From DAISVY01 sp036826635 (lineage in GTDB: Bacteria; Zixibacteria; MSB-5A5; GN15; FEB-12), in NCBI GenBank assembly GCA_036826635.1, contig DAISVY010000002.1:124001-188000 (forward strand): a stretch of DNA of 64,000 nucleotides, in the 5' to 3' direction. Positions 28,123 to 36,849 of this stretch are shown piece after piece (positions within the stretch are counted from its first letter, which is position 1; each line of letters starts with the position of its first letter). Made by a program: the position numbers and the translations under genes. The notes below the pieces were generated by a model. The model did not search any database, had not been told where the DNA came from, and worked only from the letters and a program-made list of their open reading frames with translations.

Positions 28123-29175
28123 TCACACGTTAAAACGAAACAGCATCACATCGCCGTCGGCCACCACATACTCCTTGCCCTCAAGGCGCTGTTTACCGGC
28201 CGCTTTGATGGCCGCCGGTGTCTTGTGCTGCACGTAATCGGCGTAAGAAGTGACCTCGGCCCGAATAAAGCCCCTCTCTATATCCGAGTGAATGACACCG
28301 GCCGCCCTTTGAGCCGTGGTTCCTTTCCTGATCGGCCAGGCCCGGACTTCCGGCTCGCCCGCCGTCAGAAACGAAATCAGCCCGAGCAGAGAATACGATT
28401 TTCGAATAACCTGGTCCGTGGCCGGAGTTGTGATCCCCAGATCGTCCAGAAACAACTGCCGTTCTTCAGTCTCAAGGCCCACCAGTTCCATCTCGACCTT
28501 GCCGCAGGTAACGGCCAGTTCGCGTTTGGTCGGCGCGACAAAACGGTCATACTCGGCCGCGATTTTTTCGCTGTCGGCCAGACTGCCTTCGCCTATGTTA
28601 AGTACGATCAGCAGAGGTTTCCGCGAAAGGAACTGATACCCCCGCAACTCCTTCTCCTCGTCCTCCGCCATCTCCATGTCCAGCAACGGTCGTTCGGCCG
28701 ACAATTCTTCCAGACATCGGTTGAGCAGTTCCAACTGGCGGGTTCCCGACTTGTCGCCGGTCAGTTTGATCTTGCGCGAACGCTTTTCGATTACACCCTC
28801 AATCAGAACTTCATCGAGAAGAATCATCTCGTCGATAAGGCTACGAATATCCGATTCCGGCGTAGCATCGGCCGAGAAAGCGTCGACGACCATGAGAAAA
28901 GCGTCGGTCTGCCGAAGATCATCGCTTATCTCCAGAGCCTGACTGTCGCGCCCCTGACCGGAGAGTCCGGGAGCGTCGAGAAATTCAATTACCGCCGGAG
29001 TCACTTTTTGGGGGTGAGTCAATTCGGCCAGAACATCAAGGCGTTCGTCCGGCACCTGTACCAAGGCCCGATGAGTCGCCTTGCTGAAATCCCCCACCGC
29101 TTGTTGCTGACCGGCCACAGCATTGAAAACGGTGGTTTTTCCGGCCTGTGGTTTTCCGATAATACCGAGTTTCAT
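28123..29175 (-). CDS. ychF: Redox-regulated ATPase / ribosome-associated YchF
   Basis: It is an Obg-family translation-associated ATPase. The 350-residue protein has G1 GIIGKPQAGKTTVFNAV, G3 EFLDAPGLSGQG, a coiled-coil insertion (about 130-185), and a divergent G4 LIVLNIGEGSL in place of NKxD, which explains the ATP preference of YchF. A C-terminal TGS domain ends with RAEVTSYADYVQ and GKEYVVADGDVMLFRFNV. It is a solitary gene between lon and the reductase. Confidence 0.95.
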   Translation of the reverse strand: MKLGIIGKPQAGKTTVFNAVAGQQQAVGDFSKATHRALVQVPDERLDVLAELTHPQKVTPAVIEFLDAPGLSGQGRDSQALEISDDLRQTDAFLMVVDAFSADATPESDIRSLIDEMILLDEVLIEGVIEKRSRKIKLTGDKSGTRQLELLNRCLEELSAERPLLDMEMAEDEEKELRGYQFLSRKPLLIVLNIGEGSLADSEKIAAEYDRFVAPTKRELAVTCGKVEMELVGLETEERQLFLDDLGITTPATDQVIRKSYSLLGLISFLTAGEPEVRAWPIRKGTTAQRAAGVIHSDIERGFIRAEVTSYADYVQHKTPAAIKAAGKQRLEGKEYVVADGDVMLFRFNV

Positions 29176-29247
29176 AGGGAACCTATGGTATATCTTTCCC
29201 GGTCACTTGGCAAGGGGCAGTTTTGGCGCCGAAGACAACGTGATGGC

Positions 29248-30465
29248 TCATGGCCAGAACGACCGCAGCAGCACCGACGGAGCGTAGAGGCGGCGAGGAT
29301 CCGCCCCTTCCGTCATGAAACGACCGATAATTTCTTGAAGATACCGGCTTCTGCGCATGCGCCGCGCCATAAAATCGTTCAGCCACGGTCGCGAGAGCCA
29401 GCGCTGAGCCACAAAGTACCCGTCGTAACAGGGCTTTACTTCCCGGGCCAAACTTTCCGGGTATGCCCGCAAGCCCGACTCAAGATCGCCGCCGGAACGC
29501 CATGTTTCACCGATCACACGGGCGGCAATTTCACCCGAATGCATCGCCTTGCCCAGTCCCTCGCCAGTGAACGGATAAGTCGTGCCGATAACCTCGCCGA
29601 TACACAGCACGTTGTCCCTGACGAATTGCCGGCAACCTTTCAAGCCATAACGCAACGGCGAACCGGCCACCGCGGATATTTGTTCTCCCTGAGACATAAG
29701 CTTACGAGCCGGCGGAAATTCGGCCATAAACCGATTCAGCATCGACCGAATATGCGGGGCCGAAGAATGACCGTTTTCAAAAGTGACCCCGCAACCGACA
29801 TTGTAAACTCCGCCGCCGAGCGGAATGATCCAGGCATAACCGGGCACCAGAAACCGGTCGTAAGAAATCACGATCTCGTCGAGAACATGCGTCGACCGAA
29901 CATAACAGCGCACGGCAAGAGCGCTCGGCCCGGCCCGCTCAATCATCCCCAGACGCCTGGGCACAGCTACCACCGCACCGGTCGCCACCACGCACAAGCG
30001 GCTTTCGATACTCGTTCCGCGGTCGGTCGCTATCACCGCCGGTTGAGAAACTGACGACGACTGTACCCCGGTTACTCTGCTCCTGACAAATTCCGCCCCG
30101 GCCTCAATTGCCGCCTGCATAAGAAGAGCATCCAACCTGTCACGCCGGACCGTCAGATATTGACCGGGCACGGCAAAATCGATACGCGACGGGCTGAAAA
30201 CGCGAATGCGGTCAACGCGCTGACCGATAGCCCGCACCCGATCCAAAAGGCCTATCCGCTCCAACAGCTTGAGAGAATCGGGAATAAGCAAATCGCCGCA
30301 TGGTTTCTGACGCGGGAAGCTCTTTTGATCGAGCACCAGAACGCGCCGTCCCTGCCGGGCAAGACCCAGCGCGCAGACGGATCCCGACGGCCCGCCGCCG
30401 ATCACAACCACGTCCCAGCCCGCGGCAGGAAGCGACGACATCTCTTTCTGCTCAATGCGGTCCAT
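29248..30465 (-). CDS. Geranylgeranyl reductase family FAD-dependent oxidoreductase
   Basis: It is a predicted flavoprotein that reduces isoprenoid chains or related polyunsaturated lipids. The 405-residue protein has the dinucleotide motif DVVVIGGGPSGSVCALGL, the family motif PRQKPCGDLL near residue 57-66, the internal QYLTVRRDRLDALL, and the second FAD region LCIGEVIGTTYPFTGEGLGKAMHSG. Related proteins include digeranylgeranylglycerophospholipid reductase and the quinone-tail reductase. The actual substrate cannot be told from sequence. There is no signal peptide. Confidence 0.87.
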   Translation of the reverse strand: MDRIEQKEMSSLPAAGWDVVVIGGGPSGSVCALGLARQGRRVLVLDQKSFPRQKPCGDLLIPDSLKLLERIGLLDRVRAIGQRVDRIRVFSPSRIDFAVPGQYLTVRRDRLDALLMQAAIEAGAEFVRSRVTGVQSSSVSQPAVIATDRGTSIESRLCVVATGAVVAVPRRLGMIERAGPSALAVRCYVRSTHVLDEIVISYDRFLVPGYAWIIPLGGGVYNVGCGVTFENGHSSAPHIRSMLNRFMAEFPPARKLMSQGEQISAVAGSPLRYGLKGCRQFVRDNVLCIGEVIGTTYPFTGEGLGKAMHSGEIAARVIGETWRSGGDLESGLRAYPESLAREVKPCYDGYFVAQRWLSRPWLNDFMARRMRRSRYLQEIIGRFMTEGADPRRLYAPSVLLRSFWP

Positions 30466-30603
30466 TCACCCAGCCTCAAAAAAACTGCCGGTCTGTCCGG
30501 CCATCAAGCGCTGCCCGTAAACGATGGTCTATGACGTACACTATGACATTTTTACGACCGGCCAGGACCTTACCTCGTCAGGCTAAGGAGTTGACGTTTC
30601 CTG

Positions 30604-31464
30604 TCATCGTGTGCCCGTCCTCTTGACCAGTCCCCTGAGAACTTTCAGATTTTCGATGTCTTCTTTCAGGTCTTCTCCCTTGGGCGTCTCCAGAATCATG
30701 GGGACTTTCTTCAATCGTCGGTCGTTCACCAGATTGCGAAATGCTTCTATCCCGATTTGTCCCTGACCGATGTGTTCGTGCCGATCCCGCCCGGACCCCA
30801 GCGGCATCTTGCTGTCGTTCATGTGAATAATCCGCAACCGGTCCAGTCCCACGATTTCATCGAATTGCTTCATCGTCTCTCTGTATTCCCCAGGATCAGC
30901 AAGCGGATAACCGGCGGCAAAAATATGACAGGTGTCCATACAAACACCGATATGCTCTTTGTCGTCCACGCGATCGATCAGGAAAGCCAGATGCTCGAAC
31001 TTGTAACCGAGATTGCTGCCCTGCCCGGCTGTTGTCTCCAGTAGCAGCGTGCAACGGTTGTCGGTCAGTCCGTCGAACAATCGGTTGAGATTTTCCGCCG
31101 CCCGGTTCAAACCGACCTCTTCGCCGGAACCGACGTGTGAACCGGGGTGAAGAACCAGGTTCGGTATTCTCAACAGATTGCAGCGCCCCATCTCTTCCCT
31201 CAGGGAATTGTATGACTTTTGATTAAGGGCGCTGTCGGGCGAAGCGATATTGATCAAATAGCTCGTGTGCGACGTGGCCACGCGCACCGCCAGTTCCTCC
31301 TGCAATCGAAAATACCGCTCGACATCATCCGGCTTAAGAGGAACCGCCCGCCACTGGCTGTTAGATTTGTTGAATATCTGTATAACGTCGCAGGTAGCTG
31401 CCTTGCCCCGTTCGATAGCTTTATGCACGCCCCCCGCTATGGATTCATGAGCTCCGAACAACAT
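30604..31464 (-). CDS. nfo: Endonuclease IV (apurinic/apyrimidinic endonuclease)
   Basis: It cuts DNA 5' of abasic sites in base excision repair using three zinc ions. The 286-residue TIM barrel begins LFGAHESIAGGVHKAIERG and contains ATSHTSYLINIASPD, LVLHPGSHVG, LLLETTAGQGSNLGYKFEHL, GVCMDTCHIFAAGYPL, IHMNDSKMPLGSGRDRHEHI and MILETPKGED, all the histidine/acidic metal-ligand motifs. Length and order are normal. It is a solitary minus-strand gene. Confidence 0.96.
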   Translation of the reverse strand: MLFGAHESIAGGVHKAIERGKAATCDVIQIFNKSNSQWRAVPLKPDDVERYFRLQEELAVRVATSHTSYLINIASPDSALNQKSYNSLREEMGRCNLLRIPNLVLHPGSHVGSGEEVGLNRAAENLNRLFDGLTDNRCTLLLETTAGQGSNLGYKFEHLAFLIDRVDDKEHIGVCMDTCHIFAAGYPLADPGEYRETMKQFDEIVGLDRLRIIHMNDSKMPLGSGRDRHEHIGQGQIGIEAFRNLVNDRRLKKVPMILETPKGEDLKEDIENLKVLRGLVKRTGTR

Positions 31465-31605
31465 TGGATATTAAACCTTTTCTGACCGCGTCGAAACCGC
31501 CATGCCCATAATAGCCACGATTTCCGCCCGGAACAATACCCAATTGCCATTTTCCCTGACTGCCGCTGACAGTCCATATGTCTATGATTACAATGAGGAG
31601 GACGT

Positions 31606-32049
31606 ATGAAAAAAACGATTATGATCAGAGACACGGGTGTCACAGTAACCGAAGTATTACGCCTGATCGCGAAGGGATACAGCTACGAGCAGATATTCCG
31701 GATACATCCCGGACTGAACACCGCCGATATCTCCGCCGTAGCGCAACTGACACTCGACATAATGGAAAAGTACGTAACACCGGAAAATTGCCTCGAAATC
31801 GACCGGGAAATACGCCTCACGGCCCACGACGGACGGCTGGTCGATGTGAGCAAAATTCGCCGGGAGTACCCGCGCGCCTACGAATCATGGAAAGCCGCCG
31901 AAGAAACCCAACTGGTTGAACTATACAAACACGGCGCAACCATCACGCGAATAGCGGAAATTCTCAAACGGCAACCGGGAGCGGTACGATATCGCCTGCA
32001 AAAACTAAAAATGCTACCCGTCGTACAATCAACCAAAGATTCCTCCTGA
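31606..32049 (+). CDS. DUF433/antitoxin-like N-terminus with C-terminal HTH, regulator
   Basis: This is a predicted DNA-binding protein of 147 residues. Residues 1-65 resemble DUF433 / VapB-like antitoxins (VTVTEVLRLIAKGYSYEQIF then HPGLNTADISAVAQLTLDIM). Residues 95-140 form a second homeodomain-like helix-turn-helix (AYESWKAAEETQLVELYK, GATITRIAEILKRQPGAV). A strong GAGGAGG precedes the ATG. The usual PIN-type toxin partner of DUF433 is absent on both sides, so it is an orphan or a plain regulator. It converges on the aldehyde dehydrogenase 28 bases away. Confidence 0.7.
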   Translation: MKKTIMIRDTGVTVTEVLRLIAKGYSYEQIFRIHPGLNTADISAVAQLTLDIMEKYVTPENCLEIDREIRLTAHDGRLVDVSKIRREYPRAYESWKAAEETQLVELYKHGATITRIAEILKRQPGAVRYRLQKLKMLPVVQSTKDSS

Positions 32050-32077
32050 TCCCGATCCGTACGACCACCCGACAAAC

Positions 32078-33502
32078 TTACTTGAGATTCATCGAGAGGA
32101 TTTTGAGTTCGGTCATGTCTTCAATGGAATACCGGACACCCTCGCGGCCGAGTCCCGAGGCTTTCATTCCGCCGTACGGCTGATGATCGGCCCGGTAAGT
32201 GGGAATATCGTTTATCACCACGCCACCGGTGTCAATGTACTGGAAAGCATAGAAAATGTCCTTGAAACGGTTGGTGAATATCCCGGCTTGAAGACCGAAA
32301 GCGGAATTATTGATTTCGTCGACGACCCGCCTGAAATCACGGTATTTCCCCACCACGGCCAGCGGAGCAAACGCCTCCCGGCAACTCACGGCCATGGACG
32401 ACTTGACCTTCGTCAGCAAAGTCGGCTGCAAACATCTCCCCCTGGCCTTCCCGCCGGCAAGGACCACGGCCCCCGCCTCGACAGCCTCCGTAATCATAGC
32501 CAGAGCCTTTTCGAGTGCCTGCTTATCGACCATGGTCCCCAGATCGGTCCGGGGATCCAGCGGGTCACCGATTTTCAGTTTCTTGAGCCCGGCCATAAAC
32601 AGCTTAAGGAACCTGTCGTGAATTTTCTCATGCAAGTAGATCCTCTGCACCGATATACATGATTGACCGGCCACGGCATAGGCACCGGTGAGAATCCGCC
32701 CGGCGGCTGTTTCCAGATCGGCATCATCGGCCACGGCCACGGCCGCATTGCCACCCAGTTCCAATACTACCGGCTTCTTCCCGGCCTGACTTTTGATCCA
32801 CCAGCCGACTTCCTGGGAACCCGTGAACGTGATCAGCTTCACCCGGTCATCTTCCAGAAGTGGTGTCGTTTCCTGCGCCGCTCCCGGGAGTATGGATATA
32901 GCCCCTTTGGGATAGTTAGTTTTGTCGATCAGGTCGGCCAGCATCAGGGCCACCACCGGCGTCGCGGATGCCGGCTTCAACACCATGGTATTACCGGAAG
33001 CTATCGCCGGACCGACCTTGTGAGTAATAAGATTGAGTGGAAAATTAAACGGTGAGATCCCCGCGATAACTCCTTTGGGAAACCGTCGTACCAATCCCAG
33101 TCGCTTCTCCGAGCCGGCCGACCAATCCAGATCGACAATCTCGCCGCCGATCCGTTTGGCTTCTTCGGCCGAGGCCAGCATGACGCCGATTGCCCGCATC
33201 ACCTCGCCTTTGGAATCCCGAAAGGCCTTGCCCAGTTCTCTGGACATCATCGTTGCAAACTTGTCGATCCTCTTCTCCAGCCCGGCGGCAATCGCTCGAC
33301 AGGCCTCCTCGCGCTTATAAGCGGGAAGCTCGCGCGTAAGGGCAAAAGTATTCTGCGCAATATCGATTGCCCGCGTGTAGTCATTTTTCGACGCCGAGGC
33401 CACCGTGGCCACCACCGAATCATCGTACGGATTGGTTACGGTAATTTTATTGGGGCTGTCTACCCATTCGCCGCCGAGATACATCTTGTAATGTCTGGCC
33501 AT
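32078..33502 (-). CDS. NAD(P)-dependent aldehyde dehydrogenase
   Basis: It oxidises an aldehyde to an acid in the cytoplasm. The 475-residue protein has the superfamily landmarks GVIAGISPFNFPLNLITHK, VLKPASATP, FTGSQEVGWWI, VLELGGNAAVAVADDADLE with the general-base glutamate, the catalytic cysteine in AGQSCISVQRIYLH, and the C-terminal YGGMKASGLGREG. It resembles lactaldehyde / non-phosphorylating glyceraldehyde-3-phosphate types, but the substrate is not determined. The ATG at 33502 has GGAGG six bases upstream. A longer start at 33580 is not needed. Confidence 0.9.
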   Translation of the reverse strand: MARHYKMYLGGEWVDSPNKITVTNPYDDSVVATVASASKNDYTRAIDIAQNTFALTRELPAYKREEACRAIAAGLEKRIDKFATMMSRELGKAFRDSKGEVMRAIGVMLASAEEAKRIGGEIVDLDWSAGSEKRLGLVRRFPKGVIAGISPFNFPLNLITHKVGPAIASGNTMVLKPASATPVVALMLADLIDKTNYPKGAISILPGAAQETTPLLEDDRVKLITFTGSQEVGWWIKSQAGKKPVVLELGGNAAVAVADDADLETAAGRILTGAYAVAGQSCISVQRIYLHEKIHDRFLKLFMAGLKKLKIGDPLDPRTDLGTMVDKQALEKALAMITEAVEAGAVVLAGGKARGRCLQPTLLTKVKSSMAVSCREAFAPLAVVGKYRDFRRVVDEINNSAFGLQAGIFTNRFKDIFYAFQYIDTGGVVINDIPTYRADHQPYGGMKASGLGREGVRYSIEDMTELKILSMNLK

Positions 33503-33911
33503 TTCATTCCTCCACTGCGAATACCGCGTTCGGTCGACCACGTTGCCTGCATCCTCCCCCCGTGACTCCAGAATAACCACTGAGCCGAATGATCACTAAC
33601 GATTTCTGAAAAGCGGTCAGAACCGGTTGCAAAGACATGGTCAAGGCATTGTCGGCAAGAGATTTCGGACTGTTTTTGAAATGCCTCCCGACCGGTATGG
33701 GAAAAATCCCTTACTTCGATGGAGCGTATCCATCAAAACGGACTCATTTGACTTCGGTCCCAACCCCGCCGGCCGCCGCCCGGGGAATAATCCACAAGTT
33801 TTAACAAACAGCCATACAACAACTTGTGCCGACAAAACGGCGCGATGCAAGATCTCGCGGTTACATGGCACAGATTTTACAAAACGGATAGCCAAACGAA
33901 GGATTATCTGT
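33503..33911. other. Intergenic region before the minor pilin operon
   Basis: These are 409 bases between the leftward dehydrogenase and the rightward pilin genes. An open plus-strand frame continues upstream of the pilin start but has no protein-like character. AACCGGTTGCAAAG at 33621-33634 resembles the -12 half of the sigma54-type promoters at 44.6 and 45.4 kb but lacks the -24 half. A better candidate lies at 33866. No riboswitch or RNA gene was recognised. Confidence 0.45.
33866..33881 (+). promoter_or_regulatory. Near-consensus sigma54-type promoter of the pilin operon
   Basis: TGGCACAGATTTTACA has a perfect -24 TGGCAC and correct spacing but A instead of G in the -12 TTGCA. Transcription would start near 33892, about 20 bases before the ATG at 33912, with AAGGA in between. 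Type IV pilin genes are often sigma54-dependent. The -12 mismatch makes this tentative. Confidence 0.3.
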
Positions 33912-34277
33912 ATGAATACCACAAAGATACGGAACCAGAACGGCGTCACTCTTCTCGAGGTCCTGATTGCCATGCTGATTCTTAGCTTTGCCCTGCTAAT
34001 GTTGTTGAATATGGCCATGGTTGCTCTCGATGGTAACGACTGGTCAAACAAGACCACCCTGGCCACCCAACTGCTTCAGGAAAAGCTCGAGGAAATCAGA
34101 GGATCTGGTAACTTTACCAACGGCAGTGACACCGCCCAGGGCGTGGTCCGCTCATGGACCGTCAGCAACGCCGGCTCCCACCTGAGACGGGTGGATGTGA
34201 GCGTGGTCTGGCAGAATATGCAATCTCTGTCACAAACCAATTCACTGACAGCGTATGTCCGGACCGAAGGAGTATAA
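33912..34277 (+). CDS. pilV: Type IV pilus minor pilin, PilV-like
   Basis: The 121-residue prepilin has a short leader ending RNQNG cut before VTLLEVLIAMLILSFALLML, with the glutamate at position 5 of the mature protein, the class signature of PilD-processed pilins. A disordered-to-beta region with LQEKLEEIRGSGNF follows, as in PilV. The ATG at 33912 has AAGGA upstream. Longer in-frame extensions lack sense. It is the first gene of a three-gene unit with PilW- and PilX-like genes, which supports a role in pilus assembly or priming. Confidence 0.8.
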   Translation: MNTTKIRNQNGVTLLEVLIAMLILSFALLMLLNMAMVALDGNDWSNKTTLATQLLQEKLEEIRGSGNFTNGSDTAQGVVRSWTVSNAGSHLRRVDVSVVWQNMQSLSQTNSLTAYVRTEGV

Positions 34278-34286
34278 GGAGCCGAT

Positions 34287-35102
34287 ATGAATACCTTCAC
34301 ACGAAAACTAACCAGTCGGCGGGGCTTCAGCCTGATCGAAGTCATGATCGCCCTGACTCTCACCGGCATAATTATTGTCGGGATAATGAAATTGTACGTG
34401 GTCCAGCATCAGAACTACATAGTGCAGGACGACGTAAGTACGATTCAGCAAAACGCCCGGGCATCGATAGACGAGCTTACCCGCCAGATACGCATGGCCG
34501 GATACGATCTCCCGCAGGGTATCGACCCAGTCGTAGCCTCCAACACCAATCCCGACACTATCACTATCACCTATTGTGCCGACGGTTGCGATACGTACCT
34601 GGCCAGTGCCATGCCTCAGCCGTCCTCGGAGTTGAAGTGCGCTACCGATGTTTCCTGCTTCGAAGACGGTCAATGGGTCTATATTTTCCATCCTGACTCG
34701 GGTGGCGGTGAATGGTTCGAAATTACCGCGGTTCAGGCGGCCGCCAAGCACCTTCAGCACAACACTATGGTGCTGTCACAAAAGTACGACGCCGATGCCA
34801 TTATAATAGCTCTCAACCAGGCGAAGTTCTTTGTGGATAATACGACCGATCCCAGCCACCCGTCATTGATGGTGCAGATGCCGGGCCGGACCCCTCAGTT
34901 ATACGCGGAGAACATCTCCGATCTGCAGTTCCGATATCGGTTGACTAATGGTAACATTGTCGATGTACCGGTTCTGGTCGACGATGTCTGCGAAATACTC
35001 ATATCGGTCACCGGTCGCTCCAGTCATGTAGACTACGAAAATCCGGAAAACGGGTACCGAATAAGAACATATCGTTCCTCGGTCAACCTGAGGAATATCT
35101 AA
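34287..35102 (+). CDS. pilW: Type IV pilus minor pilin, PilW-like
   Basis: The 271-residue protein has a prepilin leader ending SRRG and processing motif FSLIEVMIALTLTGIIIVGIM, with mature-position-5 glutamate. The sequence QQNARASIDELTRQIRMAGYDLP that follows is typical of PilW. The rest is beta-rich. The start ATG 34287 follows AAGGAG at eight bases and lies nine bases after pilV. No membrane segment other than the leader. Expected role: minor pseudopilin that primes pilus polymerisation. Confidence 0.85.
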   Translation: MNTFTRKLTSRRGFSLIEVMIALTLTGIIIVGIMKLYVVQHQNYIVQDDVSTIQQNARASIDELTRQIRMAGYDLPQGIDPVVASNTNPDTITITYCADGCDTYLASAMPQPSSELKCATDVSCFEDGQWVYIFHPDSGGGEWFEITAVQAAAKHLQHNTMVLSQKYDADAIIIALNQAKFFVDNTTDPSHPSLMVQMPGRTPQLYAENISDLQFRYRLTNGNIVDVPVLVDDVCEILISVTGRSSHVDYENPENGYRIRTYRSSVNLRNI

Positions 35103-35122
35103 TACCACAAGGCAGGTGCATC

Positions 35123-36757
35123 ATGATCCGTAGAATATTGAATTCGGAGACAGGGGTAGCTACTCTCATCGCGCTGCTTATGGTGGGGATGCTCTTGTTG
35201 ATCGGTCTGGCGGCCCTGAGTACCTCCGACGACGAGGTAACCATCGCCGGTAACGAAATGCAGGAGATGCGGGCTTTCTATGCCGCCGAGGCCGGTCTGG
35301 AACAGGCCGCCGCCAGCCTCAACCGCGAGTATGACTCGACCGGCGCACCGCCCACGATCATGCCCAGCGGCAGCGACAGTATCAATATGTGTCAGGTCAC
35401 CTACACGACGGTCGATGACGGCCCGGCAACTCAGCAGGTCCTGACCACCGGTACCCTGGCGGGACTGAACGCCCTGGTCAAGTCTTTCACCATGACCTCG
35501 ACCGCCACAAGCACCGTGGAGCAGGCCAAGGTACAAATATCGCAGGAATTCGAGACCGACCTGGTGCCAATTTTCCAGTTCGCCGTTTTTTACGGTAACG
35601 ATCTGGAAATCGCTCCGGGACCGGACATGACTCTGATCGGCCGGGTACATTCCAACGGTAATTTGTATATCCAGGCCTACGGCACCCTGCGTATGGACAG
35701 TTACGTGACCGCCTCCGGTGATATCCTTCACGGTCGAAAAGGAGCCGGCAGTGTCGACGGTGGTGATGTGTTGATCAAAGACGCCGACGGCAACCACGTA
35801 TCCATGAAGATGGGCAGCGGTTTCCTTGATGCCACTTACGGAGACTGGTACGATTCGTCGGTTTCCCGATGGGACGGTCGCGTTCAGGATGCGTCCCACG
35901 GTCAGGAAGAACTTAATCTGCCGCTGACCAATGTCGATGACCCCCATGCGTTGATAGAACGCGGGACCGGCAACTCGGACTCTTACGAACACAAGGCCAC
36001 GCTGAAGATCGTCAACGGCACGGCTCTGCGCTTGATGGAGGACGGCACCTGGCAGGATGTTACCGCCGGGATGGTGGCCGACGGGGTCCTTTCATACAGC
36101 AGCAATAAGTTCTACGACGGTCACGAGAACGAATGGGTCGACTGCACCGAACTTGATGTCGAGGCGATGTACGACAACGGCTACGATCCTGTCAACGGCG
36201 TAGTTTATTTCGCCGACGAAATTTCCTCCGGTTCGGATTGGCCCGCGCTGAGATTGACAAACGGTGACGAACTCGACGACGGCTTGTCGGTGGCCAGCAT
36301 GAATCCGATGTACACGCTGGGTGATTACAACACGGTTGACAAGAAACCGGCCGCTCTGCTCGCCGACGCCGTGACTTTTCTGTCCAATTCGTGGGATGAT
36401 TCGAAAAGTACGTGGTCGAAATACTATCGAAACGCATCCACAACCGACGTCAACGCTTCCTATCTGACCGGTAATACCGAGACCACTGCGTCCAATTACA
36501 ACGGCGGGTTCGAGAACCTTCCGCGCTTCCTTGAAACATGGACCGGCGTACCGTTTAACTGGTGCGGGTCGGCCGTCAATCTCTGGTATTCCGAACAGGC
36601 CAACGGCAACTGGGGCAGCAGCTATTACTCACCGCCGATTCGTAACTGGCAATACGATACGGATCTGGACGACCCGAATAATCTGCCGCCGGAAACGCCG
36701 GTCGTGCGCATCTTCCAGCGGACCGGATGGAAACAGGACTTCGTAGCCCTTCAGTAA
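35123..36757 (+). CDS. PilX-like type IV pilus assembly protein
   Basis: The 544-residue protein starts ILNSETGVATLIALLMVGML, a PilX_N-type leader with a hydrophobic helix, then YAAEAGLEQAAASLNRE, the motif of PilX N-terminal domains. The large remaining part is beta-rich with repeated cell-surface-like segments (LIGRVHSNGNLYIQAYG, VVYFADEISSG). It is larger than usual PilX and lacks recognisable catalytic motifs. Its position as third gene after pilV and pilW supports the assignment. A clear terminator follows. Confidence 0.78.
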   Translation: MIRRILNSETGVATLIALLMVGMLLLIGLAALSTSDDEVTIAGNEMQEMRAFYAAEAGLEQAAASLNREYDSTGAPPTIMPSGSDSINMCQVTYTTVDDGPATQQVLTTGTLAGLNALVKSFTMTSTATSTVEQAKVQISQEFETDLVPIFQFAVFYGNDLEIAPGPDMTLIGRVHSNGNLYIQAYGTLRMDSYVTASGDILHGRKGAGSVDGGDVLIKDADGNHVSMKMGSGFLDATYGDWYDSSVSRWDGRVQDASHGQEELNLPLTNVDDPHALIERGTGNSDSYEHKATLKIVNGTALRLMEDGTWQDVTAGMVADGVLSYSSNKFYDGHENEWVDCTELDVEAMYDNGYDPVNGVVYFADEISSGSDWPALRLTNGDELDDGLSVASMNPMYTLGDYNTVDKKPAALLADAVTFLSNSWDDSKSTWSKYYRNASTTDVNASYLTGNTETTASNYNGGFENLPRFLETWTGVPFNWCGSAVNLWYSEQANGNWGSSYYSPPIRNWQYDTDLDDPNNLPPETPVVRIFQRTGWKQDFVALQ

Positions 36758-36792
36758 TTATCGTCACTCCGGAAATCGTACGCGCATCCGAC

Positions 36793-36822
36793 AAAAGGGC
36801 CTGTCCCACGGCAGGCCCTTTT
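36793..36822. terminator. Rho-independent terminator, bidirectional
   Basis: AAAAGGGCCTG (36793-36803) and CAGGCCCTTTT (36812-36822) form an 11-base-pair stem with an eight-base loop and T/A ends on both sides. It separates the convergent pilin operon (+) and sppA operon (-) and probably stops both. Confidence 0.85.
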
Positions 36823-36849
36823 CATATGTTCATTTTGGTGGAACCGACG

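Noticed and set aside
33615..33638. TTGCAAAG word resembling the -12 half of the sigma54 promoters
   Set aside because: The -24 GG is not present at the required ten-base spacing, so it is not a promoter by the RpoN rule.
33627..33911. Upstream in-frame extension of the pilV gene (95 codons)
   Set aside because: The extension has no hydrophobic or conserved character, and a prepilin leader must lie directly at the N-terminus. ATG 33912 with AAGGA is used.
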